From: Ectopseudomonas composti
GTDB taxonomy: Bacteria; Pseudomonadota; Gammaproteobacteria; Pseudomonadales; Pseudomonadaceae
Reading direction: 5' to 3'
Assembly (NCBI RefSeq): GCF_001567565.1
Contig: NZ_LSSW01000022.1
Span: forward strand, 1-64,000
DNA length: 64,000 bases
Under the pieces are notes generated by a model that worked only from the letters and a program-made list of their open reading frames with translations, made no database searches and was not told the origin of the DNA. Every line of letters starts with the position of its first letter. The first letter of the stretch is position 1. The translations under genes and the position numbers were made by a program. Below are positions 27,192 to 38,245 of this stretch, piece by piece.

Positions 27192-27968
27192 ATGTTCGAG
27201 TGGGGTAACGACGACACGCCCAATAATGGGCGCGTTGCACTGGTCAGCGGCGCTGCACGTGGCATTGGTCTGGGCATCAGTGCCTGGCTGATCACCGAGG
27301 GCTGGCAGGTGGTGCTGGCTGACGTCGACCGTGAGCGTGGTTCCAGGGTGGCGCGTGCGCTGGGTGATAGTGCCTGGTTCGTGGCCATGGACGTGGCCAA
27401 GGAAGATCAGGTCAGTGTCGGAGTCGCCGAGGTGCTCGGTCAGTTCGGTCGTCTCGATGCGCTGGTATGCAATGCGGCGCTCTCCGATCCCCACACGGCA
27501 CCGCTGGAGTCGCTCGATCTCAAGCGCTGGAACCGCATGCTGGCGGTCAACCTGACCGGCGCGATGCTGTTGGCCAAGCATTGCGCGCCTTACCTGCGCG
27601 GTCATCGCGGCGCCATCGTCAACATCGCCTCGACGCGTGCGAGTCAGTCCGAAGCCGATTGCGAGGCCTACGCCGCGAGCAAGGGCGGCCTGGTGGCGCT
27701 CACTCATGCCTTGGCGGTCAGCTTGGGGCCGGAGGTGCGGGTCAATTGCGTCAGCCCGGGCTGGATCGATGCCCGTGATCCGTCGCAGCAGCGCCTCGAG
27801 CCGCTGTCGGTGTTCGATCATGCACAGCACCCGGTCGGTCGTGTCGGTACCGTGGAGGATGTCGCGGCGCAGGTGGCCTGGTTGCTCTCCGATGCGGCCG
27901 GTTTCGTCACCGGCCAGGAGTTCGTCATCGATGGCGGCATGAGCCGCAAGATGATCTATCAGGATTGA
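27192..27968 (+). CDS. Short-chain dehydrogenase/reductase downstream of metZ
   Basis: A 258-residue classical SDR. The cofactor loop is GAARGIGLG, the structural motif NAA replaces NNAG (LVCNAALSD), and the catalytic Ser, Tyr and Lys lie in NIASTRASQ and YAASKGG. The C-terminal INPGW-like segment reads CVSPGWID. It is tightly coupled to metZ (2-nt gap), but its substrate is unknown. A strong hairpin terminator ends the pair. Confidence 0.9.
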   Translation: MFEWGNDDTPNNGRVALVSGAARGIGLGISAWLITEGWQVVLADVDRERGSRVARALGDSAWFVAMDVAKEDQVSVGVAEVLGQFGRLDALVCNAALSDPHTAPLESLDLKRWNRMLAVNLTGAMLLAKHCAPYLRGHRGAIVNIASTRASQSEADCEAYAASKGGLVALTHALAVSLGPEVRVNCVSPGWIDARDPSQQRLEPLSVFDHAQHPVGRVGTVEDVAAQVAWLLSDAAGFVTGQEFVIDGGMSRKMIYQD

Positions 27969-28014
27969 GCGTGGCGGCTCGACACCGGCAGCTGCGGCTG
28001 CAGTTGCCATAAAG

Positions 28015-28040
28015 AAAAAGGCTCCCGAAGGAGCCTTTTT
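28015..28040. terminator. Bidirectional terminator between the SDR gene and etfD
   Basis: AAAAAGGCTCC (28015-28025) pairs with GGAGCCTTTTT (28030-28040) around a CGAA loop. A and T runs on both sides let it serve both convergent genes. Confidence 0.88.
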
Positions 28041-28054
28041 CATGCCGCGCCGAA

Positions 28055-29719
<1,665 letters not shown>

Positions 29720-29826
29720 AGGCTATCTCCTACTCAAGGCTCTTCGATGTTTTATAGGGGGAGGGCGCGGCTCGCTCCCTAAGCACGGCGTGGGCATTAT
29801 ATCTACACCCTCTCAGCGGGCCAATA

Positions 29827-29864
29827 CAAACGTTTGTTTGAATTTTCTGTAGGCCTGTTAGAAT
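29827..29864. promoter_or_regulatory. PsrA-type operator in the etfD-etfBA intergenic region
   Basis: CAAAC-GTTT-GTTTG (29827-29840) matches the described PsrA box G/CAAAC-N2-4-GTTTG/C exactly. PsrA is the long-chain-fatty-acid-responsive TetR regulator of pseudomonads. The box runs into a possible etfB promoter, TTTGAA (29837-29842), 16 bp, TAGAAT (29859-29864). The rest of the 325-bp gap shows no reading frame or hairpin I could support. Confidence 0.65.
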
Positions 29865-30044
29865 CGTACTACATCGCGGATGACCGGCCGGTTCGCTGTA
29901 TTGACCGGGCCAGGCCGCGGGGTCAAGATACGGGCGGTTTTGCGCTCGCCGTCTGAGCTGAAAGGTTGGTTGCGGCCAATTTTGCATCACTGGCCAGGCT
30001 CGCCTGGGCGACATTCTTATTCACCGGAGAGTAACGAGGAATCC

Positions 30045-30794
30045 ATGAAGGTTCTTGTAGCTGTCAAACGAGTGGTTGACTACAACGTCAAGGTTCGCGT
30101 CAAGGCGGACAACAGCGGCGTCGACCTCGCCAACGTCAAGATGTCCATGAACCCCTTCTGCGAAATCGCCGTGGAAGAAGCCGTACGCCTGAAGGAGAAG
30201 GGCGTGGCGAGCGAGATCGTTGTCGTCACCATCGGCCCGGCTACCGCTCAGGAGCAACTGCGCACCGCGCTGGCTCTGGGTGCCGACCGCGCCATTCTGG
30301 TCGAGTCCGCTGACGAGCTGAATTCCCTGGCCGTGGCCAAGCTGCTCAAGGCAGTGGTCGACAAGGAACAGCCGCAGCTGGTCATCATGGGCAAGCAGGC
30401 CATCGACAGCGACAACAACCAGACCGGCCAGATGCTGGGCGCCCTGACTGGCTTCGGCCAAGGCACCTTCGCTTCCAAGGTCGAGGTGGCCGGCGACAAG
30501 GTCAACGTCACCCGTGAGATCGATGGCGGTCTGCAGACCGTTGCGCTGAACCTGCCGGCGATTGTCACCACCGACCTGCGCCTGAACGAGCCGCGTTACG
30601 CGTCGCTGCCGAACATCATGAAGGCCAAGAAGAAGCCGCTGGAAACCGTTACCCCGGATGCTCTGGGCGTTTCCACCGCCTCCACCGTCAAGACCCTGAA
30701 AGTCGAAGCGCCGGCTGCCCGCAGCGCTGGCATCAAGGTCAAGTCCGTGGCTGAACTGGTCGAGAAACTGAAGAACGAGGCGAAGGTAATCTAA
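30045..30794 (+). CDS. etfB: Electron transfer flavoprotein subunit beta
   Basis: A 249-residue subunit that binds AMP and docks acyl-CoA dehydrogenases. It starts [20 protein letters not shown] and has the ETF-beta signature [20 protein letters not shown]. The ATG at 30045 follows GAGGA; the same frame is open upstream but without homology. etfA begins directly after the stop codon. Confidence 0.97.
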   Translation: MKVLVAVKRVVDYNVKVRVKADNSGVDLANVKMSMNPFCEIAVEEAVRLKEKGVASEIVVVTIGPATAQEQLRTALALGADRAILVESADELNSLAVAKLLKAVVDKEQPQLVIMGKQAIDSDNNQTGQMLGALTGFGQGTFASKVEVAGDKVNVTREIDGGLQTVALNLPAIVTTDLRLNEPRYASLPNIMKAKKKPLETVTPDALGVSTASTVKTLKVEAPAARSAGIKVKSVAELVEKLKNEAKVI

Positions 30795-31724
30795 ATGACT
30801 ATCCTGGTTATCGCTGAACACACCAATGCCGCTCTGGCTGCCGCTACCCTGAACACCGTTGCTGCGGCGCAGAAGATCGGTGGCGACATTCACGTTCTGG
30901 TAGCCGGTGCCAATGCTGGCGCTGCGGCCGAAGCTGCTGCCAAGATCGCTGGCGTGGCCAAGGTTCTGGTTGCCGACAACGCTGCCTACGAGCACCAACT
31001 GCCGGAAAACGTCGCGCCGCTGGTAGCCGAGCTGGGCAAGAGCTACAGCCACATCCTGGCTGCTGCTACCAGCAACGGCAAGAACATCCTGCCGCGCGTC
31101 GCCGCTGCGCTGGATGTCGACCAGATCTCCGAGATCATCTCGGTCGAGAGCGCCGACACCTTCAAGCGTCCGATCTATGCCGGTAACGCCATCGCTACCG
31201 TGCAGTCCAGTGCTGCCATCAAGGTGATCACCGTACGTAGCACCGGTTTCGACGCCGCTGCTGCCGAAGGTGGCTCCGCTGCTGTCGAGGCTGTCTCCGG
31301 CCCGGCCGATGCCGGCAAGTCGTCCTTCGTCGGTGAAGAACTGGCCAAGTCCGATCGTCCGGAACTGACCGCTGCCAAGATCGTCGTTTCCGGCGGCCGT
31401 GGCATGGGCAATGGCGACAACTTCAAGCACCTTTATGCCCTGGCTGACAAGCTGGGCGCAGCTGTCGGCGCCTCCCGCGCTGCGGTCGACGCCGGCTTCG
31501 TACCGAACGACATGCAGGTCGGTCAGACCGGCAAGATCGTCGCGCCGCAGCTGTACATCGCCGTCGGTATTTCCGGCGCGATCCAGCACCTGGCCGGTAT
31601 GAAGGACTCCAAGGTGATCGTTGCGATCAACAAGGACGAAGAGGCTCCGATCTTCCAGGTGGCAGACTACGGTCTGGTTGCTGACCTGTTCGAAGCCGTA
31701 CCGGAGCTGGAAAAGCTGGTCTAA
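30795..31724 (+). CDS. etfA: Electron transfer flavoprotein subunit alpha
   Basis: A 309-residue FAD-binding ETF subunit. The C-terminal half carries [12 protein letters not shown] and the FAD signature [21 protein letters not shown]. It is adjacent to etfB with no gap, and the heterodimer carries electrons from fatty-acid, branched-chain and terpene acyl-CoA dehydrogenases to EtfD. A strong terminator follows. Confidence 0.97.
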   Translation: MTILVIAEHTNAALAAATLNTVAAAQKIGGDIHVLVAGANAGAAAEAAAKIAGVAKVLVADNAAYEHQLPENVAPLVAELGKSYSHILAAATSNGKNILPRVAAALDVDQISEIISVESADTFKRPIYAGNAIATVQSSAAIKVITVRSTGFDAAAAEGGSAAVEAVSGPADAGKSSFVGEELAKSDRPELTAAKIVVSGGRGMGNGDNFKHLYALADKLGAAVGASRAAVDAGFVPNDMQVGQTGKIVAPQLYIAVGISGAIQHLAGMKDSKVIVAINKDEEAPIFQVADYGLVADLFEAVPELEKLV

Positions 31725-31742
31725 ACCGCTTTCCCGCTGCAG

Positions 31743-31773
31743 AAAAACCCGCTCTGATGAGCGGGTTTTTTAT
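31743..31773. terminator. Bidirectional terminator after etfA
   Basis: A 12-bp stem AAAAACCCGCTC (31743-31754)/GAGCGGGTTTTT (31759-31770) with a TGAT loop and T run. It lies between etfA and the convergent hydrolase gene. Confidence 0.88.
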
Positions 31774-31787
31774 TGCCTGCGAATCCG

Positions 31788-32714
31788 TCACTTCAGACCG
31801 TCGAGAAAACGGCGGTAGAGCCGGGCGCTTTCTTCGGGGCGTTCGAGCATCGGTGCGTGACCGACGTTATCCATGATCACCACGCTGGGCTTGGCCAGTA
31901 GCGGCTGCATGACGTCGATGCTCGATACATCCAGCACGCGATCCTGCCTGCCCCACAGCAGCAAGGTGGGTGCCTGGATCTTGGGCAGCTCGGGTTCGAG
32001 GGGAATGTAGCGTTCGACCAGTTGCTGGAAAACCTGATCGTAGTGCGCTGCGTTGGCCATGCTCTGCTCGGCCAAATACTGCTTGAGCGACTCCGGCAGA
32101 TAGGGTGGCTCGACGAAGACGAACTGCAGCAGGCGCTGAAAGTCTTGCGGGCTGCGCACGACCAGCGGGTTGGCAGCGCCGCTCTCCAGCAGCTGGAACA
32201 GTTCGCTCTTGTGGGGGGCGTCGATGCCGGCATTGTCGAACAGGGCCAGCGAACTGACACGCTGCGGATAACGGGCCGCGTAGAGTGCGGCGATATGCCC
32301 GCCCATTGAATTGCCCAGCAGGTGGGCTTTGTCGATGCCCATCGCTTCGAGAATGCTGGCCAGGCGCTCGGCCTGGGTGCCGACGTCATAACTGCCGGCC
32401 GGATGGTCGCTGTCGCCGAAGCCTGGCAGATCGAGCGCGATCACCTGGTAGTCGTTGCTCAGGTGGCGGGAAAAGCGCAGCCAGTTATCCTTGTCTGCTG
32501 CAAAGCCATGGATCAGTACCAGGGTTTCGGCCGTGCTCGGTCCTCCCCGGTAGTAATGAATGTTAAGATCGCCGACACGTAGCTGCTCGTGGCTCAGGCC
32601 GGCGCGCTCCCGCTCCAGAAGGCGCAGGGCCGTGAGCTGAGTCGCGGGAGCGAAGTAAAGGATTGCGCTGCTGGTCAGTAGCAGCACCAGTAGCGAGAGC
32701 AGCAGTTTTTTCAT
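31788..32714 (-). CDS. Membrane-anchored or secreted alpha/beta hydrolase (lipase-like)
   Basis: A 308-residue serine hydrolase. The N-terminus is a hydrophobic segment (about 3-22) that is either a signal peptide or an anchor. The oxyanion loop is LIHGFAADKDNW, the nucleophile GNSMGG, the acid in WGRQDRVLD and the His in VGHAP. A similar lipase-type gene lies near etfA in P. aeruginosa. It is divergent from the solute-binding protein gene. The true substrate is unknown. Confidence 0.88.
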   Translation of the reverse strand: MKKLLLSLLVLLLTSSAILYFAPATQLTALRLLERERAGLSHEQLRVGDLNIHYYRGGPSTAETLVLIHGFAADKDNWLRFSRHLSNDYQVIALDLPGFGDSDHPAGSYDVGTQAERLASILEAMGIDKAHLLGNSMGGHIAALYAARYPQRVSSLALFDNAGIDAPHKSELFQLLESGAANPLVVRSPQDFQRLLQFVFVEPPYLPESLKQYLAEQSMANAAHYDQVFQQLVERYIPLEPELPKIQAPTLLLWGRQDRVLDVSSIDVMQPLLAKPSVVIMDNVGHAPMLERPEESARLYRRFLDGLK

Positions 32715-32827
32715 GGCGCGTCCTTATCGCTAATTATTATGGCAGCGCCATTAAGCTAGCATGAACACAGAAGGTTTCCGGGGTGCTTCGTCATCCTGCC
32801 GATCAACGCATGAACCGAGAGTAGCCG

Positions 32828-33661
32828 ATGCCTAAGCGTTGTCCGTTTAAGTCGTTGTTGCTGTGGGGCTCTTTGGTCCTGATGCCGGCGGTTGGCTTCG
32901 CCGCTGGTAAATGCGAGCGCCTGGTGGCGACCGGTAACCCGGAGTATCCGCCTTACCTGTGGCGTGACCCGCAGAACCCGCAGCAACTGATCGGGGCCAA
33001 CGCCGACCTGCTCAAGCACCTGGCCAAGGAGCTTGGGGTTGTGATCGATGTGATTTACACCGGCCCCTGGTCAAGGGCGCAGGACGAAGTACGCACCGGC
33101 CGTGTCGATCTGCTCGCCGGCGCCTTTGTCACCCTGCCGCGTCTGGAGCACATGGATTACGTGCATCCGGCTTTCTTCTTCACCCCCAGCGTGGTCTGGG
33201 TGCGCAAGGACGAAGCCTTCCCCTATGGCAGCTGGATCGACTTGCAGGGGCACAAGGGCGATACCCTGGTGGGCAACAGCTTCGGTCAGCAGTTCGACAG
33301 TTTTGCCAAGGAAAACCTGACATTGGAGGGCGTTTCCAGCCTGACTCAGGCGTTCCAGAAGCTGCTGCTCGGCCGCACCGACTATGTGCTTTATGAGCAC
33401 TATCCCGGCCTGGCGCTAGCCGAAACGCTGGGTATGGACGATGACCTCGAGGTGCTGGATCCGCCGATCTCGAGTGAAGGTCTCTACCTCACCCTGTCGC
33501 ACAACTCGGCCTGCAACGAACCCTGGTTGCGCGGACAGCTCGCTCGCAAGATGACAGAAATGGTCTCCGCCGGCCTGCCTGAGCAACTCCTGCAAAGCAA
33601 TCTCGAGCTTTGGAAGGCACAGCAGATGCAGCCCGACCCGGTTGGCGACGTCACTCAGTAG
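32828..33661 (+). CDS. Periplasmic solute-binding protein (SBP_bac_3 type)
   Basis: A 277-residue protein with a signal peptide (about 1-25) and the family-3 solute-binding fold, with ATGNPEYPPYLW and GANADLLKHLAKELG near the N-terminus. There is no ABC permease or ATPase gene beside it, so it may work as an orphan sensor or binding protein. The next gene, a lipoprotein, starts 9 nt after the stop, followed by an OmpA lipoprotein, so the three look like one operon. Confidence 0.82.
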   Translation: MPKRCPFKSLLLWGSLVLMPAVGFAAGKCERLVATGNPEYPPYLWRDPQNPQQLIGANADLLKHLAKELGVVIDVIYTGPWSRAQDEVRTGRVDLLAGAFVTLPRLEHMDYVHPAFFFTPSVVWVRKDEAFPYGSWIDLQGHKGDTLVGNSFGQQFDSFAKENLTLEGVSSLTQAFQKLLLGRTDYVLYEHYPGLALAETLGMDDDLEVLDPPISSEGLYLTLSHNSACNEPWLRGQLARKMTEMVSAGLPEQLLQSNLELWKAQQMQPDPVGDVTQ

Positions 33662-33670
33662 GAAATTTTC

Positions 33671-34021
33671 GTGATCAATCGAACCCTTCCCTTGCTGCTG
33701 GCGCTGGGCTTGACGGCCTGCGCCAGCGACCCCGCGCCTACCGAACAGCTGCGGCTGACCGAACAGGCCTTGGCGCAGACCAAGTCCCTTGGTGTGGTCA
33801 GCGAGCAATCCGAGTCATTGCACCAGGCTGAGGACAAGTTCGTGCAGGCCCAGGCCGCCATGCAGGACGATGAAAACAAGCAGGCGCGCCAGCTCGCCGA
33901 ACAGGCCGAACTGGACGCGCGCCTGGCCGAGGCCGAGCACCTCAACGCCAAGGGGCGGGAGCAGTTGAACGAACTCAATCTGCGTATCGGCCGCCTGCGC
34001 CAGCAGCTGGGGGCCATGTGA
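33671..34021 (+). CDS. DUF4398 lipoprotein
   Basis: A 116-residue lipoprotein: lipobox LTAC with Cys17 and Asp at +4, then a long alpha-helical, probably coiled-coil domain rich in Ala, Gln and Glu (about 35-110) typical of DUF4398. It starts at GTG 33671 with AGGA seven nt before. Its stop overlaps the start of the OmpA lipoprotein gene (ATGTGATG), so the two are translationally coupled. The residue after Cys (Ala) favours outer-membrane sorting. Confidence 0.8.
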   Translation: MINRTLPLLLALGLTACASDPAPTEQLRLTEQALAQTKSLGVVSEQSESLHQAEDKFVQAQAAMQDDENKQARQLAEQAELDARLAEAEHLNAKGREQLNELNLRIGRLRQQLGAM

Positions 34022-34833
34022 TGAAGGTTTTCGGTAACCTGGGCAGCCTGGCGCTGATCGGTGTCTTGCTCAGTGGTTGTGCGGCCAATCAGGTGGCGAG
34101 TGAGCAGGCGCTGGAAGAGGCGCGTCTGAGCTTCCAGTCGGTCAAGGAAGACCCCAGCGTCCTGCGTGCAGCGCCCAAGGACGTGATTCGCGCAGGCGAA
34201 TCGCTGGCCCGTGCCGAGCGCCTGTCCAGCTACTGGGGCAGTGGCGACGATGTGCGTCATTACGCTTACCTCAGTCAGCGCTATGCCGCGATTGCCCGGC
34301 AGCACAGCGATATCAGTCTCAGTCAGGAGCGCGCGGCGAAGCTCGAGCTGGAGCGCCAGCGTCTGCAACTGACGTTGCGCGAGGCCAAGCTGATGAGCGT
34401 GCAGCAGCACAATGGTTGGTTGGAAGAACAGATGGTCAGTCTTGCCACCAGCGAGACCGAGCGCGGCCTGGTGATGACCCTGGGCGACATGCTGTTCGAT
34501 GCCGGCCGCGCTGATCTGCAGCCGGCAGCCAACCGCACGGTGCTCAAGCTCGTGCAGTTCCTGCAGATCAACCCGCAGCGCCGGGTGCGGATCGAGGGCT
34601 ACACCGACAACACTGGCGATGCTACCGAGAATCTCGAGCTGTCCCGCGCGCGGGCTCAGGCCGTGGCCGACCTGTTGGTCGACCTGGGCGTGGATGCCAA
34701 GCGTATTCAGGTGGCCGGTTACGGCGTCGACTTCCCTGTCGCGGAAAATGCGTCCGCCCGTGGCAGGGCGCAGAATCGGCGGGTGGAGATCGTCTTCTCC
34801 GACGAGCGAGGCCAGCTCGGCGCTGAACGCTGA
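34021..34833 (+). CDS. DUF4398/OmpA-domain outer-membrane lipoprotein
   Basis: A 270-residue lipoprotein with lipobox LSGC (Cys20), an N-terminal DUF4398-like helical region (about 25-130) and a C-terminal OmpA-like peptidoglycan-binding domain (about 150-260: FDAGRADLQPAANRTVLKL, EGYTDNTGD, NLELSRARAQAVAD, GRAQNRRVEI). It should link the outer membrane to the cell wall. A GTG at 34018 is an alternative start. It is coupled to the DUF4398 lipoprotein upstream and closed by a terminator. Confidence 0.88.
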   Translation: MKVFGNLGSLALIGVLLSGCAANQVASEQALEEARLSFQSVKEDPSVLRAAPKDVIRAGESLARAERLSSYWGSGDDVRHYAYLSQRYAAIARQHSDISLSQERAAKLELERQRLQLTLREAKLMSVQQHNGWLEEQMVSLATSETERGLVMTLGDMLFDAGRADLQPAANRTVLKLVQFLQINPQRRVRIEGYTDNTGDATENLELSRARAQAVADLLVDLGVDAKRIQVAGYGVDFPVAENASARGRAQNRRVEIVFSDERGQLGAER

Positions 34834-34849
34834 ATGTCCGCCGCATAAG

Positions 34850-34878
34850 AAGCCCCGGCATGGTCCGGGGCTTTTTTG
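34850..34878 (+). terminator. Terminator of the SBP-DUF4398-OmpA operon
   Basis: AAGCCCCGG (34850-34858) pairs with CCGGGGCTT (34865-34873) and is followed by six T. Confidence 0.9.
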
Positions 34879-34959
34879 TGCTCTGAATCGAGGGGCGATG
34901 GGGGCGGCGTGAGGACGTCGCCATCCGGCACAGTGCTGCGGGCGAAAAATTGTTTTATC

Positions 34960-34971
34960 TGTGCCGGTACA
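34960..34971. promoter_or_regulatory. Palindrome TGTGCCGGTACA before the MocR gene
   Basis: Ten of twelve bases are symmetric. It overlaps a -10-like TACAAT (34968-34973) and lies about 55 nt before the regulator start, in an A+T-rich stretch. It may be an autoregulatory operator; the binding protein is not known. Confidence 0.35.
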
Positions 34972-35023
34972 ATTATGTAGCAATAGATTACTGTTATGGT
35001 TCAGTGAACCCGAGGACCCGGCC

Positions 35024-36469
35024 ATGACCAATCTGTTGCTTTACCAACGCATCGCCCAACAGTTGGCCGAGGATATTCGTCGTGGTGTCTACCAGCCGGG
35101 TGAGCGGGTGCCCTCGGTGCGCAAGATGAGTGCGCAGCTCAACGTCAGCCACGCCACGGTGTTGCAGGCCTATGCCAATCTCGAAGACCAGGGCCTGATC
35201 CGCGCCCGGCCGCAGTCCGGTTTCTACGTGCATCAAACCCCCGCACTGACCGCGCCGACGCCGGATATCGCCAGGGTGGAGCGCCCGGGGCTGGTCACCC
35301 GCGCCAGCATCATCAACCAGGTGCTCACCGAGTCGCGTCGCGAGGGAGTATTTCCGCTGGGCGCTGCGGTGCCGCATGTCGACTACCTGCCGGTGCGTGC
35401 GCTGCACCAGCAGTTGGCCAAGGTCACCCGCTTTCACAGCCCGCGTGCGTTCAGCTACATGTTCAGCCCTGGTTTCGAGCCGCTGCGCCGCCAGGTGGCG
35501 ATTCGCATGCGCGATGCCGGCGTGGTGGTCGATCCGTCCGAGGTGGTGATCACCCACGGCTGCGTCGATGCGCTGCAGATGAGCCTGCGCGTGCTGACCA
35601 AGCCGGGCGATCTGATCGCGGTGGAGTCGCCGACCTACTATGGCCTGCTGCAGTTGGCCGATCTGCTGGAACTCAAGGTCATCGAGATCCCCTGCGACCC
35701 GACTACCGGCATCAGCCTGGAGGCCCTGCAACTGGCGGCCAACCAGTGGCCGATCAAGGCCTTGGTACTGACGGCGCGGCTGTCCAACCCACTGGGCGGA
35801 ACCATCCCCGAGGAGCGTCAGCGTCAGTTGCTGCGCCTGGCTGGCGATTACGATTTCCAGATCGTCGAGGACGATATCTACGGCGAGTTGATGTTCGAGC
35901 AGGGGCCGACCAAGTCGTTGAAGTCCCATGACCGCGACAGTCGGGTGATCTACTGCTCGAGTTTCTCCAAGACGCTGTCGCCGGGTGTGCGTATCGGCTG
36001 GATCGTCGCCGGCAAGTACCAGGACGAGATTCAGCGCCTGCAGACCTTTTCCACCCATTCGGCGTGCAGCGTTACCCAGATGGCGGTGGCGGCGTATCTG
36101 GAAAATGGTGGCTATGACCGCCACCTGCGGCATATCCGTCAGGAGTACCGCAAGAATCTCAGCGCGTTCCAGCTGGCGGTGCAGCAGTATTTCCCGGTCG
36201 GCACGCAGATGACCCGGCCCAAGGGCGGTTTCATCCTCTGGGTCAGCCTGCCGGCGCGGGTCAACACCAAGGATCTGCACGTTCGCGCCTTGCAGCAGGG
36301 CATTTCCATCGCACCGGGGCTGATCTTCAGCAATACCGAGCAGTTCAACCATTGTGTGCGGCTCAACTGCGGTATCCCCTGGAACCGTGAGGCCGAAAGG
36401 GCGCTGATGACCCTGGGCATGCTGGCCACGCAGTTGTGCCAGGAGACGGGCACTGCCTGGGAAGGCTGA
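35024..36469 (+). CDS. MocR-type GntR/aminotransferase transcriptional regulator
   Basis: A 481-residue fusion: an N-terminal GntR winged HTH (about 1-75, with GVYQPGERVPSVRKMSAQLNVSHATV) and a C-terminal fold-type-I aminotransferase domain (about 100-470). The PLP lysine is present in SSFSKTLSPGVRIGW. MocR proteins use PLP or its amino-acid adducts as effectors rather than as catalysts. The ATG at 35024 starts at the HTH. The target genes are not evident; neither neighbour is an obvious amino-acid gene. Confidence 0.92.
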   Translation: MTNLLLYQRIAQQLAEDIRRGVYQPGERVPSVRKMSAQLNVSHATVLQAYANLEDQGLIRARPQSGFYVHQTPALTAPTPDIARVERPGLVTRASIINQVLTESRREGVFPLGAAVPHVDYLPVRALHQQLAKVTRFHSPRAFSYMFSPGFEPLRRQVAIRMRDAGVVVDPSEVVITHGCVDALQMSLRVLTKPGDLIAVESPTYYGLLQLADLLELKVIEIPCDPTTGISLEALQLAANQWPIKALVLTARLSNPLGGTIPEERQRQLLRLAGDYDFQIVEDDIYGELMFEQGPTKSLKSHDRDSRVIYCSSFSKTLSPGVRIGWIVAGKYQDEIQRLQTFSTHSACSVTQMAVAAYLENGGYDRHLRHIRQEYRKNLSAFQLAVQQYFPVGTQMTRPKGGFILWVSLPARVNTKDLHVRALQQGISIAPGLIFSNTEQFNHCVRLNCGIPWNREAERALMTLGMLATQLCQETGTAWEG

Positions 36470-36556
36470 GAAAAAAGCGTCGCGGTTTAACCCGCTTCGG
36501 CACAGGGTTGCGTCTACCTGAGCGAAGGTTTCGTACCATTGCTCAGGAGCTGCACC

Positions 36557-38245
36557 ATGTTCGCTCATTGCCCGCTATTCGTTCGTCCGTTCGCCGCCGG
36601 TTTCTCGGCTGGTGCCTTGCTGCTGCTCGCCGCCTGCAGTGCCTCGGGTCCGGAACCTGAGGCCAAGACCAGCGTGTCGCCGGCGACCTCTCTGCTGCGT
36701 GAACGCGTGGCCGCGCCCGTAACTGCCGAGGCCAGTCACAAGCGCATGGCGTCGATGGCCTATGCCCCCGCGCCCATCGCCGACACCTTGCCGCCAGGCT
36801 ACCGTGACGAGTCGCGCGAGCAGTACCAGGCCTATGCCGACAACCCGGTATTCGCCGTCGCCGAGACGCCGGTGTCCACCTTCAGCATCGACGTCGACAC
36901 CGGCAGCTACGCCAATGTGCGGCGCTTCCTCAATGGCGGGCAGCTACCGCCGAAGGACGCCGTGCGCCTGGAAGAGTTGGTCAACTACTTCCCCTACGAC
37001 TACCCGCTGCCGCAAGGTGATGTGCCCTTTGGTGTCAGCACCGAGTTGGCGGTGACGCCATGGAACCCGCAGACGCGCCTGCTGCGTATCGCCATCAAGG
37101 CGTCGGATCGCAGCGTCGAGGAGTTGCCGCCGGCCAACCTGGTGTTCCTGGTCGACGTGTCCGGTTCGATGCATCGTCGTGAAGGGCTGCCGATGGTGCA
37201 GGGCACCCTGAAGCTGCTGGTCGATCAATTGCGCGCGCAGGATCGCGTGTCGCTGGTCACCTATGCCGGTGACAGTCAGGTGGTGCTGGATTCCGCGCCC
37301 GGCAGCGACAAAGCGAAGATTCGTGCGGCCATCGATCAGCTCAGCGCCGGCGGTTCGACGGCGGGGGAGTCCGGCATTCAGCTGGCTTACCAGCAGGCGC
37401 GCAAGCATATGATCGACGGCGGCATCAATCGCATCCTGCTGGCCACCGATGGTGACTTCAATGTCGGCATCAGCGACTTCGACAGCCTCAAGCAACTGGC
37501 GGCCGACAAGCGCAAGAGCGGCGTCTCGCTGACCACCCTGGGTTTCGGCGTGGACAACTACAACGAACGCCTGATGGAGCAGTTGGCCGATGCCGGCAAC
37601 GGCAACTACGCCTACATCGACAACCTGCGTGAGGCGCGCAAGGTGTTGGTCGATCAGCTCGGCTCGACCCTGGCCACGGTGGCCAGCGACGTGAAGCTGC
37701 AGCTGGAATTCAACCCGGCCGAGGTCAGCGAGTACCGTCTGCTGGGCTACGAGAACCGGGCGCTCAAGCGCGAGGACTTCAGCAACGACAAGGTCGATGC
37801 CGGTGACATTGGCGCCGGGCATACCGTCACCGCGCTCTACGAGATCGTCCCGGCTGGCGGCAAGGGCTGGCTGGAGCCGCTGCGCTATCAGGTGAGCGCT
37901 CAGCCCGCGCGCAAGAGCGGCGAACTGGCCTGGCTGCGGATTCGTTACAAGGCCCCGGGCGAGGCGGCCAGCCGTCTGCTGGAGCGGCCCATCGCGCGTG
38001 CTGAGGCCAAAGCGGTCGCGTCTGCCAGTGAGGACCTGCGCTTTGCGGCGGCGGTCGCGGCCTTCGCCCAGCAACTCAAGGACGGGCGCTACACCGGCGA
38101 CTTCGACCTGGCGCAGAGCATCGAGCTGGCGCGCTCGGCCAAGGGCGAGGATCGCTTCGGGCTGCGTGGCGAGTTCATCCAACTGGCCGAAATCGCCCAG
38201 AGCCTGCACACTCCGCCTTCCACTCCCGCACGAGTTCAGCAGTGA
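36557..38245 (+). CDS. VWA-domain lipoprotein (YfbK family)
   Basis: A 562-residue lipoprotein with lipobox LAAC (Cys27). A YfbK-type N-terminal domain (about 85-190, with TFSIDVDTGSYANVRRFL) is followed by a von Willebrand A domain whose metal site DVSGSM begins at Asp200, and a C-terminal DUF3520-like part. The ATG at 36557 has AGGAG (36545-36549). The stop overlaps the sigma-factor start (GTGA), so this envelope protein is translationally coupled to an ECF sigma factor and its likely anti-sigma factor. A sensory or assembly role linked to that pathway is inferred. Confidence 0.88.
   Translation: MFAHCPLFVRPFAAGFSAGALLLLAACSASGPEPEAKTSVSPATSLLRERVAAPVTAEASHKRMASMAYAPAPIADTLPPGYRDESREQYQAYADNPVFAVAETPVSTFSIDVDTGSYANVRRFLNGGQLPPKDAVRLEELVNYFPYDYPLPQGDVPFGVSTELAVTPWNPQTRLLRIAIKASDRSVEELPPANLVFLVDVSGSMHRREGLPMVQGTLKLLVDQLRAQDRVSLVTYAGDSQVVLDSAPGSDKAKIRAAIDQLSAGGSTAGESGIQLAYQQARKHMIDGGINRILLATDGDFNVGISDFDSLKQLAADKRKSGVSLTTLGFGVDNYNERLMEQLADAGNGNYAYIDNLREARKVLVDQLGSTLATVASDVKLQLEFNPAEVSEYRLLGYENRALKREDFSNDKVDAGDIGAGHTVTALYEIVPAGGKGWLEPLRYQVSAQPARKSGELAWLRIRYKAPGEAASRLLERPIARAEAKAVASASEDLRFAAAVAAFAQQLKDGRYTGDFDLAQSIELARSAKGEDRFGLRGEFIQLAEIAQSLHTPPSTPARVQQ

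Noticed and set aside
30021..31589. A 522-codon minus-strand frame across etfB and etfA
   Set aside because: Antisense to two highly conserved genes; no ribosome site and no family resemblance.
36503..36516. A sigma-54-like GGCAC...TTGC before the VWA gene
   Set aside because: The distance between the GG and GC elements is one base too short for a sigma-54 promoter.
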